Positions 1 through 9,342 of a stretch of 64,000 bases of DNA are shown here, one piece after another; within the stretch, counting starts at the first letter, position 1, and each line of letters opens with the position of its first letter. The stretch spans positions 4,009-68,008 of the forward strand of contig CAJUGO010000009.1 in assembly GCA_910585865.1 (NCBI GenBank), in the 5' to 3' direction. The notes below the pieces were generated by a model that was not told the DNA's origin, made no database searches, and saw only the letters and a list, made by a program, of their open reading frames with translations. Position numbers and translations under genes: made by a program. Source of the stretch: an uncultured Ruminococcus sp. (GTDB lineage: Bacteria; Bacillota; Clostridia; Oscillospirales; Acutalibacteraceae).

Positions 1-620
1 TCAAGCGAACTTGCATATGCAATAAGTCCGTAACGTGAAACGGATCCGTAGGTTGGCTTTAGTCCTACTATGCCGCAGAAAGATGCCGGCTGACGGATTG
101 AGCCGCCCGTATCTGATCCTAAACCATAAGCGGCAATATTTGCACCTACAGCACTTGCCACGCCGCCCGAAGAACCGCCTGAAACATGTTTTGTGTTAAA
201 AGGATTTGCAGCACCGCCGAAATATGAAGTTTCTGACGATGACCCCATAGCAAATTCATCCATATTGGTCTTGCCCAGCATTACTGCATTCTGCTTAGCA
301 AGAATATCCCATACAGTCGCATTATATATCGGCTTATATCCTGTGAGTATTTTTGAACAGCAGGTTGTTTCAATTCCCTTTGTTGACAGATTATCCTTAA
401 GGGTCATAGGAACACCCTCAAGCAAACCTATTTCTTCACCCATAGCAATCTTTTTATCAACAGCTTCTGCTGTTTTAAGAGCTTCAGCGCCTGTAATATT
501 GACATATGCGTTAAGCTCACCGTTTGATCTTTCAATTTCTTCAAGATAGCTTTTTGTAAGCTCGGTGCAGGAGCACTGCTTTGATACAAGCATCTCATGA
601 ATTTTTGCAATTGATCCCAT
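1..620 (-). CDS. gatA: Aspartyl/glutamyl-tRNA amidotransferase subunit A (5' part only, runs off window)
   Basis: This is the N-terminal ~206 residues of GatA; the gene continues past the left edge. GatA is the amidase subunit that releases ammonia from glutamine and passes it to GatB to amidate Asp-tRNA(Asn) or Glu-tRNA(Gln). The translated strand shows the amidase signature: a catalytic Lys in LKDN near residue 75, GGSSGG near residue 147 and TGGSIRQP further on, which supply the Lys-Ser-Ser triad. The start ATG ends at 620, 12 bases after the gatC stop, with GGCGGTG upstream. The order gatC-gatA is the usual Firmicutes one, and gatB would be expected to the left of the window. Confidence 0.95.
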   Translation of the reverse strand, partial: MGSIAKIHEMLVSKQCSCTELTKSYLEEIERSNGELNAYVNITGAEALKTAEAVDKKIAMGEEIGLLEGVPMTLKDNLSTKGIETTCCSKILTGYKPIYNATVWDILAKQNAVMLGKTNMDEFAMGSSSETSYFGGAANPFNTKHVSGGSSGGVASAVGANIAAYGLGSDTGGSIRQPASFCGIVGLKPTYGSVSRYGLIAYASSL

Positions 621-632
621 CTCTACACCGCC

Positions 633-911
633 TTACTCTCTGTTTCTTACAAGAAAATGATCCTCAGCCTGCTCAGGAGCATTCTCAAGAATTTCCTTGG
701 TACTGTATGATTCAACAACAACATCCTCACGGAAAACATTTGAAAGGTTGTTGATATCATCAAAACTGTCACCGCTTACCGGAGCATTATTGATGGTGTC
801 AGCAAAATCTATAATCTCCTGCATTGACTTTGTAAGACCGTCAAGCTCCTCCTCGGGAACAAAAAGTTTTGAAAGCAATGCAATGTTTTCAACATCTTCT
901 CTCGTTACCAT
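633..911 (-). CDS. gatC: Aspartyl/glutamyl-tRNA amidotransferase subunit C
   Basis: GatC is the small subunit (92 residues here, normal for the family) that clamps GatA to GatB. It is recognised from the N-terminal VTREDVENIALLSKL, the conserved FVPEEELDGLTKSMQEI region and the C-terminal VRNRE. An earlier in-frame ATG at 920 would add MIF, but AAAGGATG sits 6-9 bases before the ATG at 911, so 911 is preferred. It precedes gatA by 12 bases and lies about 50 bases downstream of aspS, so the three genes probably form one unit. Confidence 0.93.
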   Translation of the reverse strand: MVTREDVENIALLSKLFVPEEELDGLTKSMQEIIDFADTINNAPVSGDSFDDINNLSNVFREDVVVESYSTKEILENAPEQAEDHFLVRNRE

Positions 912-972
912 AAAAATCATCCTTTGTAAACAGAATTAGGGCAAGTCATAAAAATACAACTCGCCCTTTGAA

Positions 973-2721
973 TTATCTCAATTTAATGTGTACTTCTCTG
1001 AGCTGCTGTTCTGTTACCTCTCCGGGTGAACCAAGCAGTAAATCCTGGGCATTTGAATTCATCGGAAATGCAATAACCTCGCGGATATTGTCTTCTTCTG
1101 TAAGAAGCATAATCATCCTGTCAACACCAGGAGCCATTCCGGCATGAGGCGGAGCACCGTATTGGAATGCATTATAAAGAGCGGTGAATTTTGCCTTTAA
1201 ATCATCTTCGCTGTAACCTGCAAGCTCAAATGCTTTTTTCATAATATCAATGTCATGATTGCGCACAGCACCTGATGAAAGCTCAACTCCGTTGCACACG
1301 ATATCATACTGATACGCCAGAATATCCTCAGGCTCTTTGTTTAAAAGACTGTCGAGACCTCCCTGCGGCATTGAAAACGGATTATGTGTAAAGATAATTT
1401 GATTTGTTTCATCATCACGTTCAAACATTGGGAAATCAACAATAAAGCAAAGTTCAAATCTGCCGGTGTCAATAAGGTCAAGACGCTTTGCAACCTCTGT
1501 TCTTATCTGACCTGCAAGCTTTGGAGCTTCCTGTGCCGTATCAGCAATAAAGTAGATAACATCGCCCGCTTTTGAGTTATTGCGCTCAATAAGTTCTTCA
1601 CGGTCGCCTTCCTTGAGGAACTTATCTATAGGACCGTCAAAAGTAAGGTCATCTCTTACCTTTACATAACCCAATCCCTTCATGCCTATTGAAAGAGCAA
1701 ACTCTTCCATTTTCTTAAACCATTTTTTAGACTGAGCTGCGGCACCGGGAACATTTATTGAACGGACTGTCTTCTTGCGGAAAGGTGCAAAGTCCGTTTC
1801 CTCAAACATATCGCTTATTTCAACAATCACAAGCGGATTGCGCAAATCCGGCTTATCAGTACCGTACTTCAGCATACTCTCTGCATACGGAATACGGGCA
1901 AACGGAGGCTTTGAAACCTCTTTGTCAGAAAATTTTCTGAATGTTTCATATAACACTTCCTCTGCAACATCAAAAACATCCTCTTGAGTTGCAAAAGCCA
2001 TTTCAAAGTCAAGCTGATAAAATTCTCCCGGAGAACGGTCTGCACGAGCATCCTCATCACGGAAACACGGAGCAATCTGGAAATACTTATCAAATCCTGA
2101 AACCATTAAAAGCTGTTTAAAAATCTGAGGAGCCTGAGGCAATGCATAAAATCTGCCCTTGTGCTTACGGCTGGGAATGAGATAATCACGGGCACCCTCA
2201 GGAGATGAAGTAGAAAGAATAGGCGTCTGAATCTCAGTAAAGCCCATATCATTCATTTTTGAGCGTAAAAATGCAACTATTTGGGATCGGAGCATAATAT
2301 TGTTATGCACCTTTGGATTACGCAAATCAAGAAAACGGTATTTTAAACGGATATCTTCAGAGGTATTTGTTGAGGAGGGAACTTCAAACGGAAGTACATT
2401 TCTGCACTTTCCAAGCACCTTTATATCATCTGTATGAACCTCAACATAACCTGTTGCAATTTTGGCATTTATTGTATCTTCGTCGCGCTTAACAACCTCG
2501 CCGCTGAGAGTTACGGTACATTCCTTATTAATATCTTTTAGCAGTTCATCATTGTGAACAACTGCCTGCAATACGCCATATTGGTCACGGATATCAAGAA
2601 ACATTACGCCGCCATGATCACGAATATTCTCAACCCATCCTGCAACCCTTACTTGCTGTCCTATATTTTCTTCTCTTAACTCACCGCAGGAAACGGTGCG
2701 GTATTCATTAGCTTTAACCAT
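973..2721 (-). CDS. aspS: Aspartyl-tRNA synthetase, bacterial type, probably non-discriminating
   Basis: A 582-residue class II synthetase that charges tRNA(Asp). It has an N-terminal OB-fold anticodon domain, motif 2-like FRDEDARADRSPGEF (aspartate site), the bacterial GAD insertion, and a C-terminal motif 3 with GVDRMIMLL. At the OB-fold position where discriminating AspRS such as E. coli has Leu (RDLGS), this protein has His36 (RDHGG). In Pseudomonas-type enzymes His there goes with relaxed recognition of tRNA(Asn). With gatCA next door, the likely route is Asp-tRNA(Asn) formation followed by amidation. The start ATG at 2721 has AAAGGATAG upstream. Confidence 0.96.
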   Translation of the reverse strand: MVKANEYRTVSCGELREENIGQQVRVAGWVENIRDHGGVMFLDIRDQYGVLQAVVHNDELLKDINKECTVTLSGEVVKRDEDTINAKIATGYVEVHTDDIKVLGKCRNVLPFEVPSSTNTSEDIRLKYRFLDLRNPKVHNNIMLRSQIVAFLRSKMNDMGFTEIQTPILSTSSPEGARDYLIPSRKHKGRFYALPQAPQIFKQLLMVSGFDKYFQIAPCFRDEDARADRSPGEFYQLDFEMAFATQEDVFDVAEEVLYETFRKFSDKEVSKPPFARIPYAESMLKYGTDKPDLRNPLVIVEISDMFEETDFAPFRKKTVRSINVPGAAAQSKKWFKKMEEFALSIGMKGLGYVKVRDDLTFDGPIDKFLKEGDREELIERNNSKAGDVIYFIADTAQEAPKLAGQIRTEVAKRLDLIDTGRFELCFIVDFPMFERDDETNQIIFTHNPFSMPQGGLDSLLNKEPEDILAYQYDIVCNGVELSSGAVRNHDIDIMKKAFELAGYSEDDLKAKFTALYNAFQYGAPPHAGMAPGVDRMIMLLTEEDNIREVIAFPMNSNAQDLLLGSPGEVTEQQLREVHIKLR

Positions 2722-2763
2722 TTAGTAACTATCCTTTCACAGATATTTTGCCTATACTATTGC

Positions 2764-2792
2764 ATTATAGCACAATTTCCCTTTTCAATCAA
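2764..2792 (-). promoter_or_regulatory. Sigma-A promoter for aspS-gatC-gatA
   Basis: On the minus strand there is TTGATT (2792-2787), a 17-base spacer and a perfect TATAAT (2769-2764). It lies about 40 bases before the aspS start. Confidence 0.75.
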
Positions 2793-2844
2793 TATTTTCT
2801 AAGATTTTTTGAAATTTATTCTTTACTTTTATTAATCAATGAAA

Positions 2845-5800
2845 TTATTCAACACTTTTGAGACTCTCGACCATATTTACAGCCTTAATCTTAAAGCTCA
2901 TAACGGCATTCACCAGAAGTGAAAACATAAACGTAAGTCCTGATGCATACAAAAATGAGGTAAAATAGATATCTCTTCCAAACATAATATTGTCGATTTC
3001 CACGGTCTGAACAATAAATCCCGTAAGCAAAATGCCCAGAAAAAGTCCCGCAATTATCCCAAGCACGGTAAGGATAATATTTTCTCTGTATATAAACGAT
3101 GAAGTTTCTTTATGGTTAAATCCCAGAACTTTAAATGTTGCAATTTCACGCACCCGTTCTGCAATGTTAATATTAGTAAGATTATAAAGCACAACAAATG
3201 CCAGAGACGCTGCACAAATTATCATTACCATAACAACCATATTCAGTGAATCCAGCATATTTTTAAAATCATCAAGGCTTGAATTAATATAGTTTACAGC
3301 AGCAATATTTTTATTTTTAAGCAGTTCTGCACTGAAAACATTTTCCGCTTCCACAGATGTTTCAGCAAGCTTGACATCAAGCATATTGTATATGACATCT
3401 TTGCTGTACAGCTTTGTATAAAGGCTTGGAGACATATAAATATAATTATGCATATACTGCTCATAAATTCCGCATACAATAGCTTGTGTATTTCCGCTGT
3501 CCGTGCCAAGGCTGATTATATCGCCTTTTTTTATGCCAAATTCTTCAGCAAGCTTTTCATTTATTAAAACACCTTCATTCGTTATCGGCAGTTCTTCATT
3601 ATTTTTGCGTGTATGAAGTGAAATAAGCTGACTCAATTCATCGGGATGCTGTATAACAGTTAAATATGTGTCGGCATCCTTAATATTACCGTTAAATTTC
3701 ACTGTGCATTTTTCCTGCGCAACAAGCATTGAACTGTCAATATTTTGAGTATTCCTAATTTTATCGGTTAGGTACATAAGTTCCTCCTCTGTCCCTCCCT
3801 CTTTTGGAATAACTACGGCATTATATTTATATATTGTCTCAAACTGATCATTTACCAGCGGATCAAAGCTGTTGAGCAATCCAAATGCCGCCACAATAAG
3901 CGCCGTACATCCTGCTATTCCTATTATTGTCATACAAAGTCTTGACTTATATCTGAGTAAATTTCTTGCTGTAAGTTTTGAATTAAAGCTGAATTTTTCC
4001 CAAATGGGTTTTATTCGTTCAAGAATAATCCGTTTTCCGGGCTTTGGCGCTTTAGGCCGCATTATTGAAGCAGGTTTGTGACTGAGGGAACGCATACACA
4101 CTATTGTGGAAACTGCCACCGTACATACTGCTGCAGCTGCAATCCCCAGAAATATACTTGTAAAATCCGGTATAAGTATGATATCTCCGATAAAATACAT
4201 AATTTTGTAAGCATTGTAAATTATAAACGGAATTGTAAAAATCCCGATAAATACACCTATAATTCCGCCTGTAACAGCCGCAATCAGTGAATAAATCACA
4301 AATTTCATAATTATGCTGACGCTGCTGTAACCGAGAGCCTTAAACGTACCGATTTCCGTACGTTTTTCCTCAATCAGCCTTGTCATTGTTGTAACGCATA
4401 CAAGTACTGCAACCAGCAGAAAAAACAACGGAAAAACACTTGCAACCGCATTAAGTCTGTCGGCATTTTGAGAAAATGTAACAAATCCCGGATTATCTTC
4501 GCGGCTGAATTCATACCATTTAGGAAAACTCAAAGCATCCGTCTTTTTTTGAGCATCATCGATTTCTCTTTTAGCATCCTCAAATTTGCGGTTTACCTCA
4601 TTCTTTTTACTGTCATATTCCTGCTGAGCGTCATCAATCCTTTTCTTACCGTCTTTTTTCTGCTTTTCGAGTTCCTTTATACCGCTGTCATATTCTTTCT
4701 GCGCTGAATTAATATGCTGCTGAGCTTCACTTAGCTGATTGAATCCTTCTGTTTTTTTGATTTTCAGCTCTGATTTTGCCGCAGCAAGCTGTTCGTCGCC
4801 GTACTGAAGCTGTGCAAGCGCATCATCAAGCTGTTTTTGCCCTTGTGCCTTCTTATCATCAAATGTTTGTTGCTTTTCATCAAGCAGTGCTTTGTTTTCG
4901 TCAAGTGCATCCAATGCCTGACTGTATTGAGAATTAAGCTTATCAAGCGTTGCCTGTGTCTGTTCAAGCTGTTGTTTCAATACAGCAATTGCAGCAGGAT
5001 CGCTCGTCTGCTCTATTATGTTTTCTATTCTGCTTACGGCAGACTGCGCTTGCTCAATCCCCAAAAGAAGCTGTGGTTCTGTGTTTGTCTTAAATTCACT
5101 TACCGCAGAATTATATTCCTCCCAACCATCATCAAGAAGTTTTTGGGCAGTCTTTATTTCAATATCGTATTCTTCCCTTGAAGAATTATATTTTTTTCGT
5201 GCCGCGCCAAGCTCTGCTTCCTTTTGTTCTGTCAATTTTTCTGCATATTCTATTCCGTAATAATACTCATCTGCAGCTTTATCAAGTTCAGATTTTGCAC
5301 TTTCAAGCTGTGCTCCGGCAGTGTCCAGCTGCCTTTGTGCCTCGGCAATTTTTGTTTTGTATTCATTTCTGCCGCTGATCAGCTCTTTTTCAGCATTTTT
5401 CAACTGAATATCAGCTTTATTCTTTTCTTCCTTATACTTATCCTTCGCATCCTGAAGTTCATTTTTAGCTTTTAAAATTACGTCAGTGTTAAAAATACTG
5501 CATCTTTTGGCCGCAGTATTTTTAATAGTTTCTTTAATCTCCCCAATTTCTGTATCGTATTCATCGGAAAATACTGTATATCTATCCGAGATATCAGTCT
5601 TAACATAAAGCTCAGTGTATCGGTCAAATTCAAAATTTTCAGACATAATATATGCATAATCAGAAATTTTTCCGTTACCAATTGTTGTTGTTCCCCGCTG
5701 ATATGAAATATACAGCGGAGACTGTACTTTACCCACAATCGTATATTCCATGCAATTAATCAACGTTGAAGTATCTGTATCCCCTGAAAACTCACTTAAT

Positions 5801-6306
5801 CTTACCTTATCACCAATACGATATCCTCCCTTTTTGAACGATCCGGCATCTGCCGCAAGCTCTCCTTTTTTCTGAGGAAGTCTTCCTTCCTTTAGCACAA
5901 GCTCATTTAAAATACAATTATTCTTGTATTGAGCCGGAAGCGCAATCAGTCTCAGTACATTTCCACCGTTCTCAGCAGCTGTCTGAACATCACAGCTGTA
6001 TGACGGCATAACAGAAGTTACTCCTTTAAGATTACTGACTGCATTTATATCATCCTCATCAAAGCCCGCTGTAGAGACAATTTGAAAATCCATTAGATTT
6101 TGTTCTTTAAAGTATGTCTCTGCAAGATTATACATAGATGGGACAGTTGCTTTAATTCCTGCAAAAAAACCTGCACCAAGTGCGATTATAGCCATAATGG
6201 AAACAAATCTTGCTTTGGAATTTTTTATTTCTCTAAAAGTATTTTTCAAAAATGACTTAGTCAATCCGACACCTTCTTTCAAAAGCTTTTTATCAAAAAT
6301 CACCAT
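2845..6306 (-). CDS. Large FtsX-family ABC transporter permease with extracytoplasmic coiled coil
   Basis: A 1153-residue membrane protein. Residues ~33-53 form a first membrane segment after FREIKNSKARF, followed by an outside domain to ~270. A Lys/Glu/Gln-rich heptad region (~270-600) should form a long coiled coil. An FtsX core of three membrane segments follows (with TRLIEEKRTEIGTFKALGYS), then a second half with its own N-terminal segment (~805-830), outside domain and C-terminal FtsX core (AERVREIATFKVLGF). This two-core layout is known for FtsX-like permeases working with MacB/LolD-type ATPases. Its start overlaps the ATPase stop (ATGGTGA). The substrate cannot be told; such systems move lipids or peptides or work mechanically on the envelope. 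Confidence 0.88.
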   Translation of the reverse strand: MVIFDKKLLKEGVGLTKSFLKNTFREIKNSKARFVSIMAIIALGAGFFAGIKATVPSMYNLAETYFKEQNLMDFQIVSTAGFDEDDINAVSNLKGVTSVMPSYSCDVQTAAENGGNVLRLIALPAQYKNNCILNELVLKEGRLPQKKGELAADAGSFKKGGYRIGDKVRLSEFSGDTDTSTLINCMEYTIVGKVQSPLYISYQRGTTTIGNGKISDYAYIMSENFEFDRYTELYVKTDISDRYTVFSDEYDTEIGEIKETIKNTAAKRCSIFNTDVILKAKNELQDAKDKYKEEKNKADIQLKNAEKELISGRNEYKTKIAEAQRQLDTAGAQLESAKSELDKAADEYYYGIEYAEKLTEQKEAELGAARKKYNSSREEYDIEIKTAQKLLDDGWEEYNSAVSEFKTNTEPQLLLGIEQAQSAVSRIENIIEQTSDPAAIAVLKQQLEQTQATLDKLNSQYSQALDALDENKALLDEKQQTFDDKKAQGQKQLDDALAQLQYGDEQLAAAKSELKIKKTEGFNQLSEAQQHINSAQKEYDSGIKELEKQKKDGKKRIDDAQQEYDSKKNEVNRKFEDAKREIDDAQKKTDALSFPKWYEFSREDNPGFVTFSQNADRLNAVASVFPLFFLLVAVLVCVTTMTRLIEEKRTEIGTFKALGYSSVSIIMKFVIYSLIAAVTGGIIGVFIGIFTIPFIIYNAYKIMYFIGDIILIPDFTSIFLGIAAAAVCTVAVSTIVCMRSLSHKPASIMRPKAPKPGKRIILERIKPIWEKFSFNSKLTARNLLRYKSRLCMTIIGIAGCTALIVAAFGLLNSFDPLVNDQFETIYKYNAVVIPKEGGTEEELMYLTDKIRNTQNIDSSMLVAQEKCTVKFNGNIKDADTYLTVIQHPDELSQLISLHTRKNNEELPITNEGVLINEKLAEEFGIKKGDIISLGTDSGNTQAIVCGIYEQYMHNYIYMSPSLYTKLYSKDVIYNMLDVKLAETSVEAENVFSAELLKNKNIAAVNYINSSLDDFKNMLDSLNMVVMVMIICAASLAFVVLYNLTNINIAERVREIATFKVLGFNHKETSSFIYRENIILTVLGIIAGLFLGILLTGFIVQTVEIDNIMFGRDIYFTSFLYASGLTFMFSLLVNAVMSFKIKAVNMVESLKSVE

Positions 6307-7001
6307 TCAATTTCATCAATGCTTTTTGGTGTTTTATTGTAAATATCATCAACAATCTTACCGCTTTTCATACTTATAACATGGTCAGCCATAGGTGTAA
6401 TTGCACTGTTGTGAGTAATAAGTACAACTGTCATTTTCTCGTTTTTGCATGTGTCCTGCAAAAGCTTAAGAATCTGTCTGCCTGTGGCGTAATCAAGCGC
6501 ACCTGTCGGTTCATCACAAAGCAAAAGCTTGGGACGTTTTGCAAGCGCCCTTGCAATAGACACCCTCTGCTGTTCACCGCCCGAAAGCTGCGCAGGAAAG
6601 TTATCTTTTCTGTCAAGCAGTCCAACGCTTTCAAGCGCCTTTTCACTGTCGAGCGGGTTTCGGCAAATCTGTGCGGCCAGCTCCACGTTTTCCTTTGCGG
6701 TAAGATTATGAACCAAATTATAAAACTGAAAAACAAAACCGATATCAAAACGTCTGTACTCAATCAGCTGCTTTTCTTTAAATTTACTTATATCTTTGCC
6801 TCCCACAATAATTTGTCCCTCAGTGCAGCTGTCCATACCGCCTAAAATATTCAGTACGGTGGTCTTACCCGCACCAGACGCTCCGACAATTACAGCAAAT
6901 TTGCCCTCATTAACTGAAAAAGAAATACCATCTACAGCGTTAATTGTTATTTCACCCATTTTATATTGCTTATATACATTTTTAAATTCTACAAGACTCA
7001 T
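6300..7001 (-). CDS. ABC transporter ATP-binding protein, MacB/LolD type
   Basis: A 233-residue nucleotide-binding subunit. Walker A is GASGAGKTT, the signature is LSGGEQQR, and Walker B is LLLCDEPTGALD with a following H-loop His (LITHNS). The DEPTGALD wording and short length are typical of ATPases paired with FtsX permeases. The ATG at 7001 is chosen over one at 7010 because AAAGGA lies 9 bases before it. The gene ends inside the start of the large permease, so the two are translationally coupled and should form one transporter. Confidence 0.93.
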   Translation of the reverse strand: MSLVEFKNVYKQYKMGEITINAVDGISFSVNEGKFAVIVGASGAGKTTVLNILGGMDSCTEGQIIVGGKDISKFKEKQLIEYRRFDIGFVFQFYNLVHNLTAKENVELAAQICRNPLDSEKALESVGLLDRKDNFPAQLSGGEQQRVSIARALAKRPKLLLCDEPTGALDYATGRQILKLLQDTCKNEKMTVVLITHNSAITPMADHVISMKSGKIVDDIYNKTPKSIDEIEW

Positions 7002-7187
7002 AAAAATCAATCCTTTTCAGATACATATATGATTAATTATACCAACCTGCTCCATTTTTATCAATATATAAAACTCCGTCTATATACTGTTTTTGTATAA
7101 AAAACATTGCAGTGATTCGATATAAACAGACAGATTGATACAACAAAAATCAACCATCAAATCATTTTTGATACCTTTCCTATAAAG

Positions 7188-7215
7188 CAAAAAGGCTGAC
7201 ACCGAGCCAGCCTTA
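7188..7215 (-). terminator. Intrinsic terminator of the UDG gene
   Basis: On the minus strand AAGGCTG and CAGCCTT pair around a short loop and are followed by TTTTTGC, just after the uracil-DNA glycosylase stop. Confidence 0.75.
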
Positions 7216-7232
7216 AACAGTATAATCATTTG

Positions 7233-7805
7233 TCAATATGTATGATCGCAAATTTCATTAATTTTGTCTCTGAGTTTAAGGAAATCATCAAATGCGTCCG
7301 GCTTTCTGCGCGGATCACGCAAAACCGCAGCAGGATGCAGCATTGCCATCATCTGAATTCCTCCCTTTTCAAACCATAGACCATGTTCCTTCGTAATTTT
7401 TATATCTGACTTGATAATTCTGCCTGCGGCGATTCTGCCGAGACATACTATAATTTTAGGTTTAATCATTTTTACCTGGGTTCTCAGCCAGTCAATACAC
7501 ATTTCCTGCTCTTCAGGCTTTGGATCACGGTTATGCGGAGGACGGCACTTTACTATATTAGCAATATAAATATTTTTACTGCGGTCAAGGTCTACTGCCG
7601 CAAGCATTTTATCAAGCAGCTTGCCTCCTCTGCCTACAAAAGGCTCTCCCTGCAAATCCTCGTTTTCTCCCGGTCCCTCACCTATAAACATTACTTCGGC
7701 ATTTTCGTTTCCGATACCTACTACTACATTATGCCGTGTTTCGCAAAGCCCGCACTTCTCACACTGCTTACATGCAGATTTAAGTTCTTCCCATGTATTA
7801 TACAT
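7233..7805 (-). CDS. Uracil-DNA glycosylase, family 4 (Fe-S type)
   Basis: A 190-residue DNA repair enzyme that removes uracil from DNA. It shows the family-4 active-site motif GEGPGENEDLQGEPFVGRGG, the HP motif LHPAAVLRDPR and cysteines for a [4Fe-4S] cluster: CKQCEKCGLC near the N terminus plus the Cys of KCRPPHNRD and of EEQEMC. The start ATG at 7805 is preceded by AAGGAGGATAAAT; an upstream in-frame ATG at 7859 would translate through the previous gene and is rejected. The AGGAGG overlaps the stop of the upstream methyltransferase, so the two are coupled. Confidence 0.93.
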   Translation of the reverse strand: MYNTWEELKSACKQCEKCGLCETRHNVVVGIGNENAEVMFIGEGPGENEDLQGEPFVGRGGKLLDKMLAAVDLDRSKNIYIANIVKCRPPHNRDPKPEEQEMCIDWLRTQVKMIKPKIIVCLGRIAAGRIIKSDIKITKEHGLWFEKGGIQMMAMLHPAAVLRDPRRKPDAFDDFLKLRDKINEICDHTY

Positions 7806-7816
7806 ATTTATCCTCC

Positions 7817-8488
7817 TTATTTTACGGCAAAAAATCCTGCCTGCATATATGACACCCATAACATGTCAACTGTGCTAAAACCCATTTCTTTTAATAGACG
7901 GATATGTTCACTTATTGTAATTGGAAATACTTCTGTATTCCTTCTTGCAATATGCCTTTTTGTTTCTTCCTCTGTCTTACCGTTTTTTATCATATAATTC
8001 TTCCAGCGTTTCATTCCAATGTCATCGCTTTCGGGTGTTGATAAAGAAATATTTTCAAAGGTTATATAAACACCACCGTACTTAAGAGCATTATAGCACT
8101 TTTCAACTGCTTTTGCACGCTGTTTTTTACCAAGATAATGATGTGACTGAACAGAGGTTACAATGTTAAACTCACTTTTGTAGTCAAGTTGCTGAGAACT
8201 AATATTCCTAAACTGTACATTCTTCATATCTTTAAACTTGCTTTTTGCCGCTGCAAGCATATTTTCTGACGGATCGCAGAGCACAAATTCAGCTTCAGGG
8301 TAATCATTCTTTATATTGTAAATAAGATTTCCTGTTCCGCAGCCTGTATCAAGCCATTTAAGATTTTTTAACTCCAGCACATTTACCAAATCATAAATTT
8401 GTTTGTTAAACTCACTGTAATAAGGCAAAACAGTCTCTATTTTTGTATCGTATTCAACAGAATTAAACGCCGAGTCATTATCTTTCAT
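7817..8488 (-). CDS. Class I SAM-dependent methyltransferase
   Basis: A 223-residue soluble methyltransferase with SAM-binding motif I LDTGCGTGNL, acidic residue at the end of strand 2 (FVLCDPS) and motif IV-like IVTSVQSHHYLG. The C-terminal half is of the small-molecule methyltransferase type (GGVYITFENISLS). The substrate is not indicated. Its stop TAA is shared with the Shine-Dalgarno region of the following uracil-DNA glycosylase gene. AAAGGGG precedes the ATG. Confidence 0.85.
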   Translation of the reverse strand: MKDNDSAFNSVEYDTKIETVLPYYSEFNKQIYDLVNVLELKNLKWLDTGCGTGNLIYNIKNDYPEAEFVLCDPSENMLAAAKSKFKDMKNVQFRNISSQQLDYKSEFNIVTSVQSHHYLGKKQRAKAVEKCYNALKYGGVYITFENISLSTPESDDIGMKRWKNYMIKNGKTEEETKRHIARRNTEVFPITISEHIRLLKEMGFSTVDMLWVSYMQAGFFAVK

Positions 8489-8592
8489 AAAACAAACCCC
8501 TTTCTGTATAAAGCAGTTGAAATTTGCAGCTTAAAGTAGTAAAATATAGTCACAGCCTAAATGGCAAATTCTTATGAATGGTGGTATAAAAA

Positions 8593-9162
8593 ATGAAAAT
8601 AATGGTTGAAACATCGGCTCATCATGTTCACATTACCAAAGAAACGCTTGAAATACTTTTTGGTAAAGGTGCATCGCTTACAAATAAAAAAGATCTTTCT
8701 CAGCCGGGTCAGTTTGCCTGCGCGGAAAAAGTAACTGTTGTAGGACCTAAAAGCGAGATGAAAATGTCAATCCTCGGTCCTGAAAGAAATGCTGATCAGG
8801 TTGAAATTTCTTTGACTGATGCACGTAAACTCGGAATTTCTGCTCCTGTAAGAGAATCAGGTGATATTGCAGGAACCCCCGGATGTAAGCTTGTGGGTCC
8901 TGAAGGCGAGGTTGAAATTAAGTGCGGTGTTATTGCCGCAAAAAGACATATTCACCTTGACCCTGCAACTGCTGCCGACTTCGGTTTGAAGGATAAGCAA
9001 ATTGTATCGGTTAAAGTCGGTGAAAACACCGGCAGGGCAACAACTTTCGGCGATGTTGTAATCAGAGTAAGCGAGAGTTATGCTCCTGCTATGCACATTG
9101 ATACTGACGAATCTAACGCAGCAGGTCTGGGCGGAACTGTTGACGGAGAAATTATTGCATAA
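8593..9162 (+). CDS. PduL-type phosphate acyltransferase (phosphotransacetylase-like)
   Basis: A 189-residue metalloenzyme of the PduL family, which interconverts acyl-CoA and acyl phosphate. The two conserved histidine motifs are visible, SAHHVHIT at residues 8-15 and AKRHIHLDP near residue 117, which bind zinc. The tandem half-barrel layout is complete. The N terminus begins directly with the domain and lacks the extra helix that targets PduL into microcompartments, and no shell genes are nearby. It is therefore likely a free cytosolic phosphotransacylase, probably feeding acetate or propionate kinase. It is monocistronic, with a strong terminator right behind it. Confidence 0.88.
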   Translation: MKIMVETSAHHVHITKETLEILFGKGASLTNKKDLSQPGQFACAEKVTVVGPKSEMKMSILGPERNADQVEISLTDARKLGISAPVRESGDIAGTPGCKLVGPEGEVEIKCGVIAAKRHIHLDPATAADFGLKDKQIVSVKVGENTGRATTFGDVVIRVSESYAPAMHIDTDESNAAGLGGTVDGEIIA

Positions 9163-9180
9163 GATTTACATAGTTTTTGA

Positions 9181-9210
9181 GAAGTGACCTGTCATGGTCA
9201 CTTCTTTTTT
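9181..9210 (+). terminator. Intrinsic terminator after pduL-like gene
   Basis: GAAGTGACC, a 6-base loop and GGTCACTTC form a perfect 9-bp stem followed by six T. Confidence 0.95.
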
Positions 9211-9342
9211 ACTTTACAAAAATTATCAGAAACAATCGTGTTACTTAGCTTAAGTAATATTAGGCTGTCTGCACAGTCCTAGTACAAGTCATGCTGATTT
9301 TTCATTATGAAAATATTAAAAAAATTTTTCTGACAGAAATAA
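9211..9342. other. Intergenic, no gene seen
   Basis: AT-rich sequence between the pduL-like terminator and the convergent acetyltransferase gene. No further hairpin, promoter or coding frame was recognised. Confidence 0.5.

Noticed and set aside
4468..5475. Several plus-strand open frames inside the coiled-coil part of the FtsX permease
   Set aside because: They lie opposite a clear Lys/Glu/Gln-rich coding region, are rich in Phe, Leu and Cys, and lack ribosome binding sites. They are the antisense shadow of the coiled coil.
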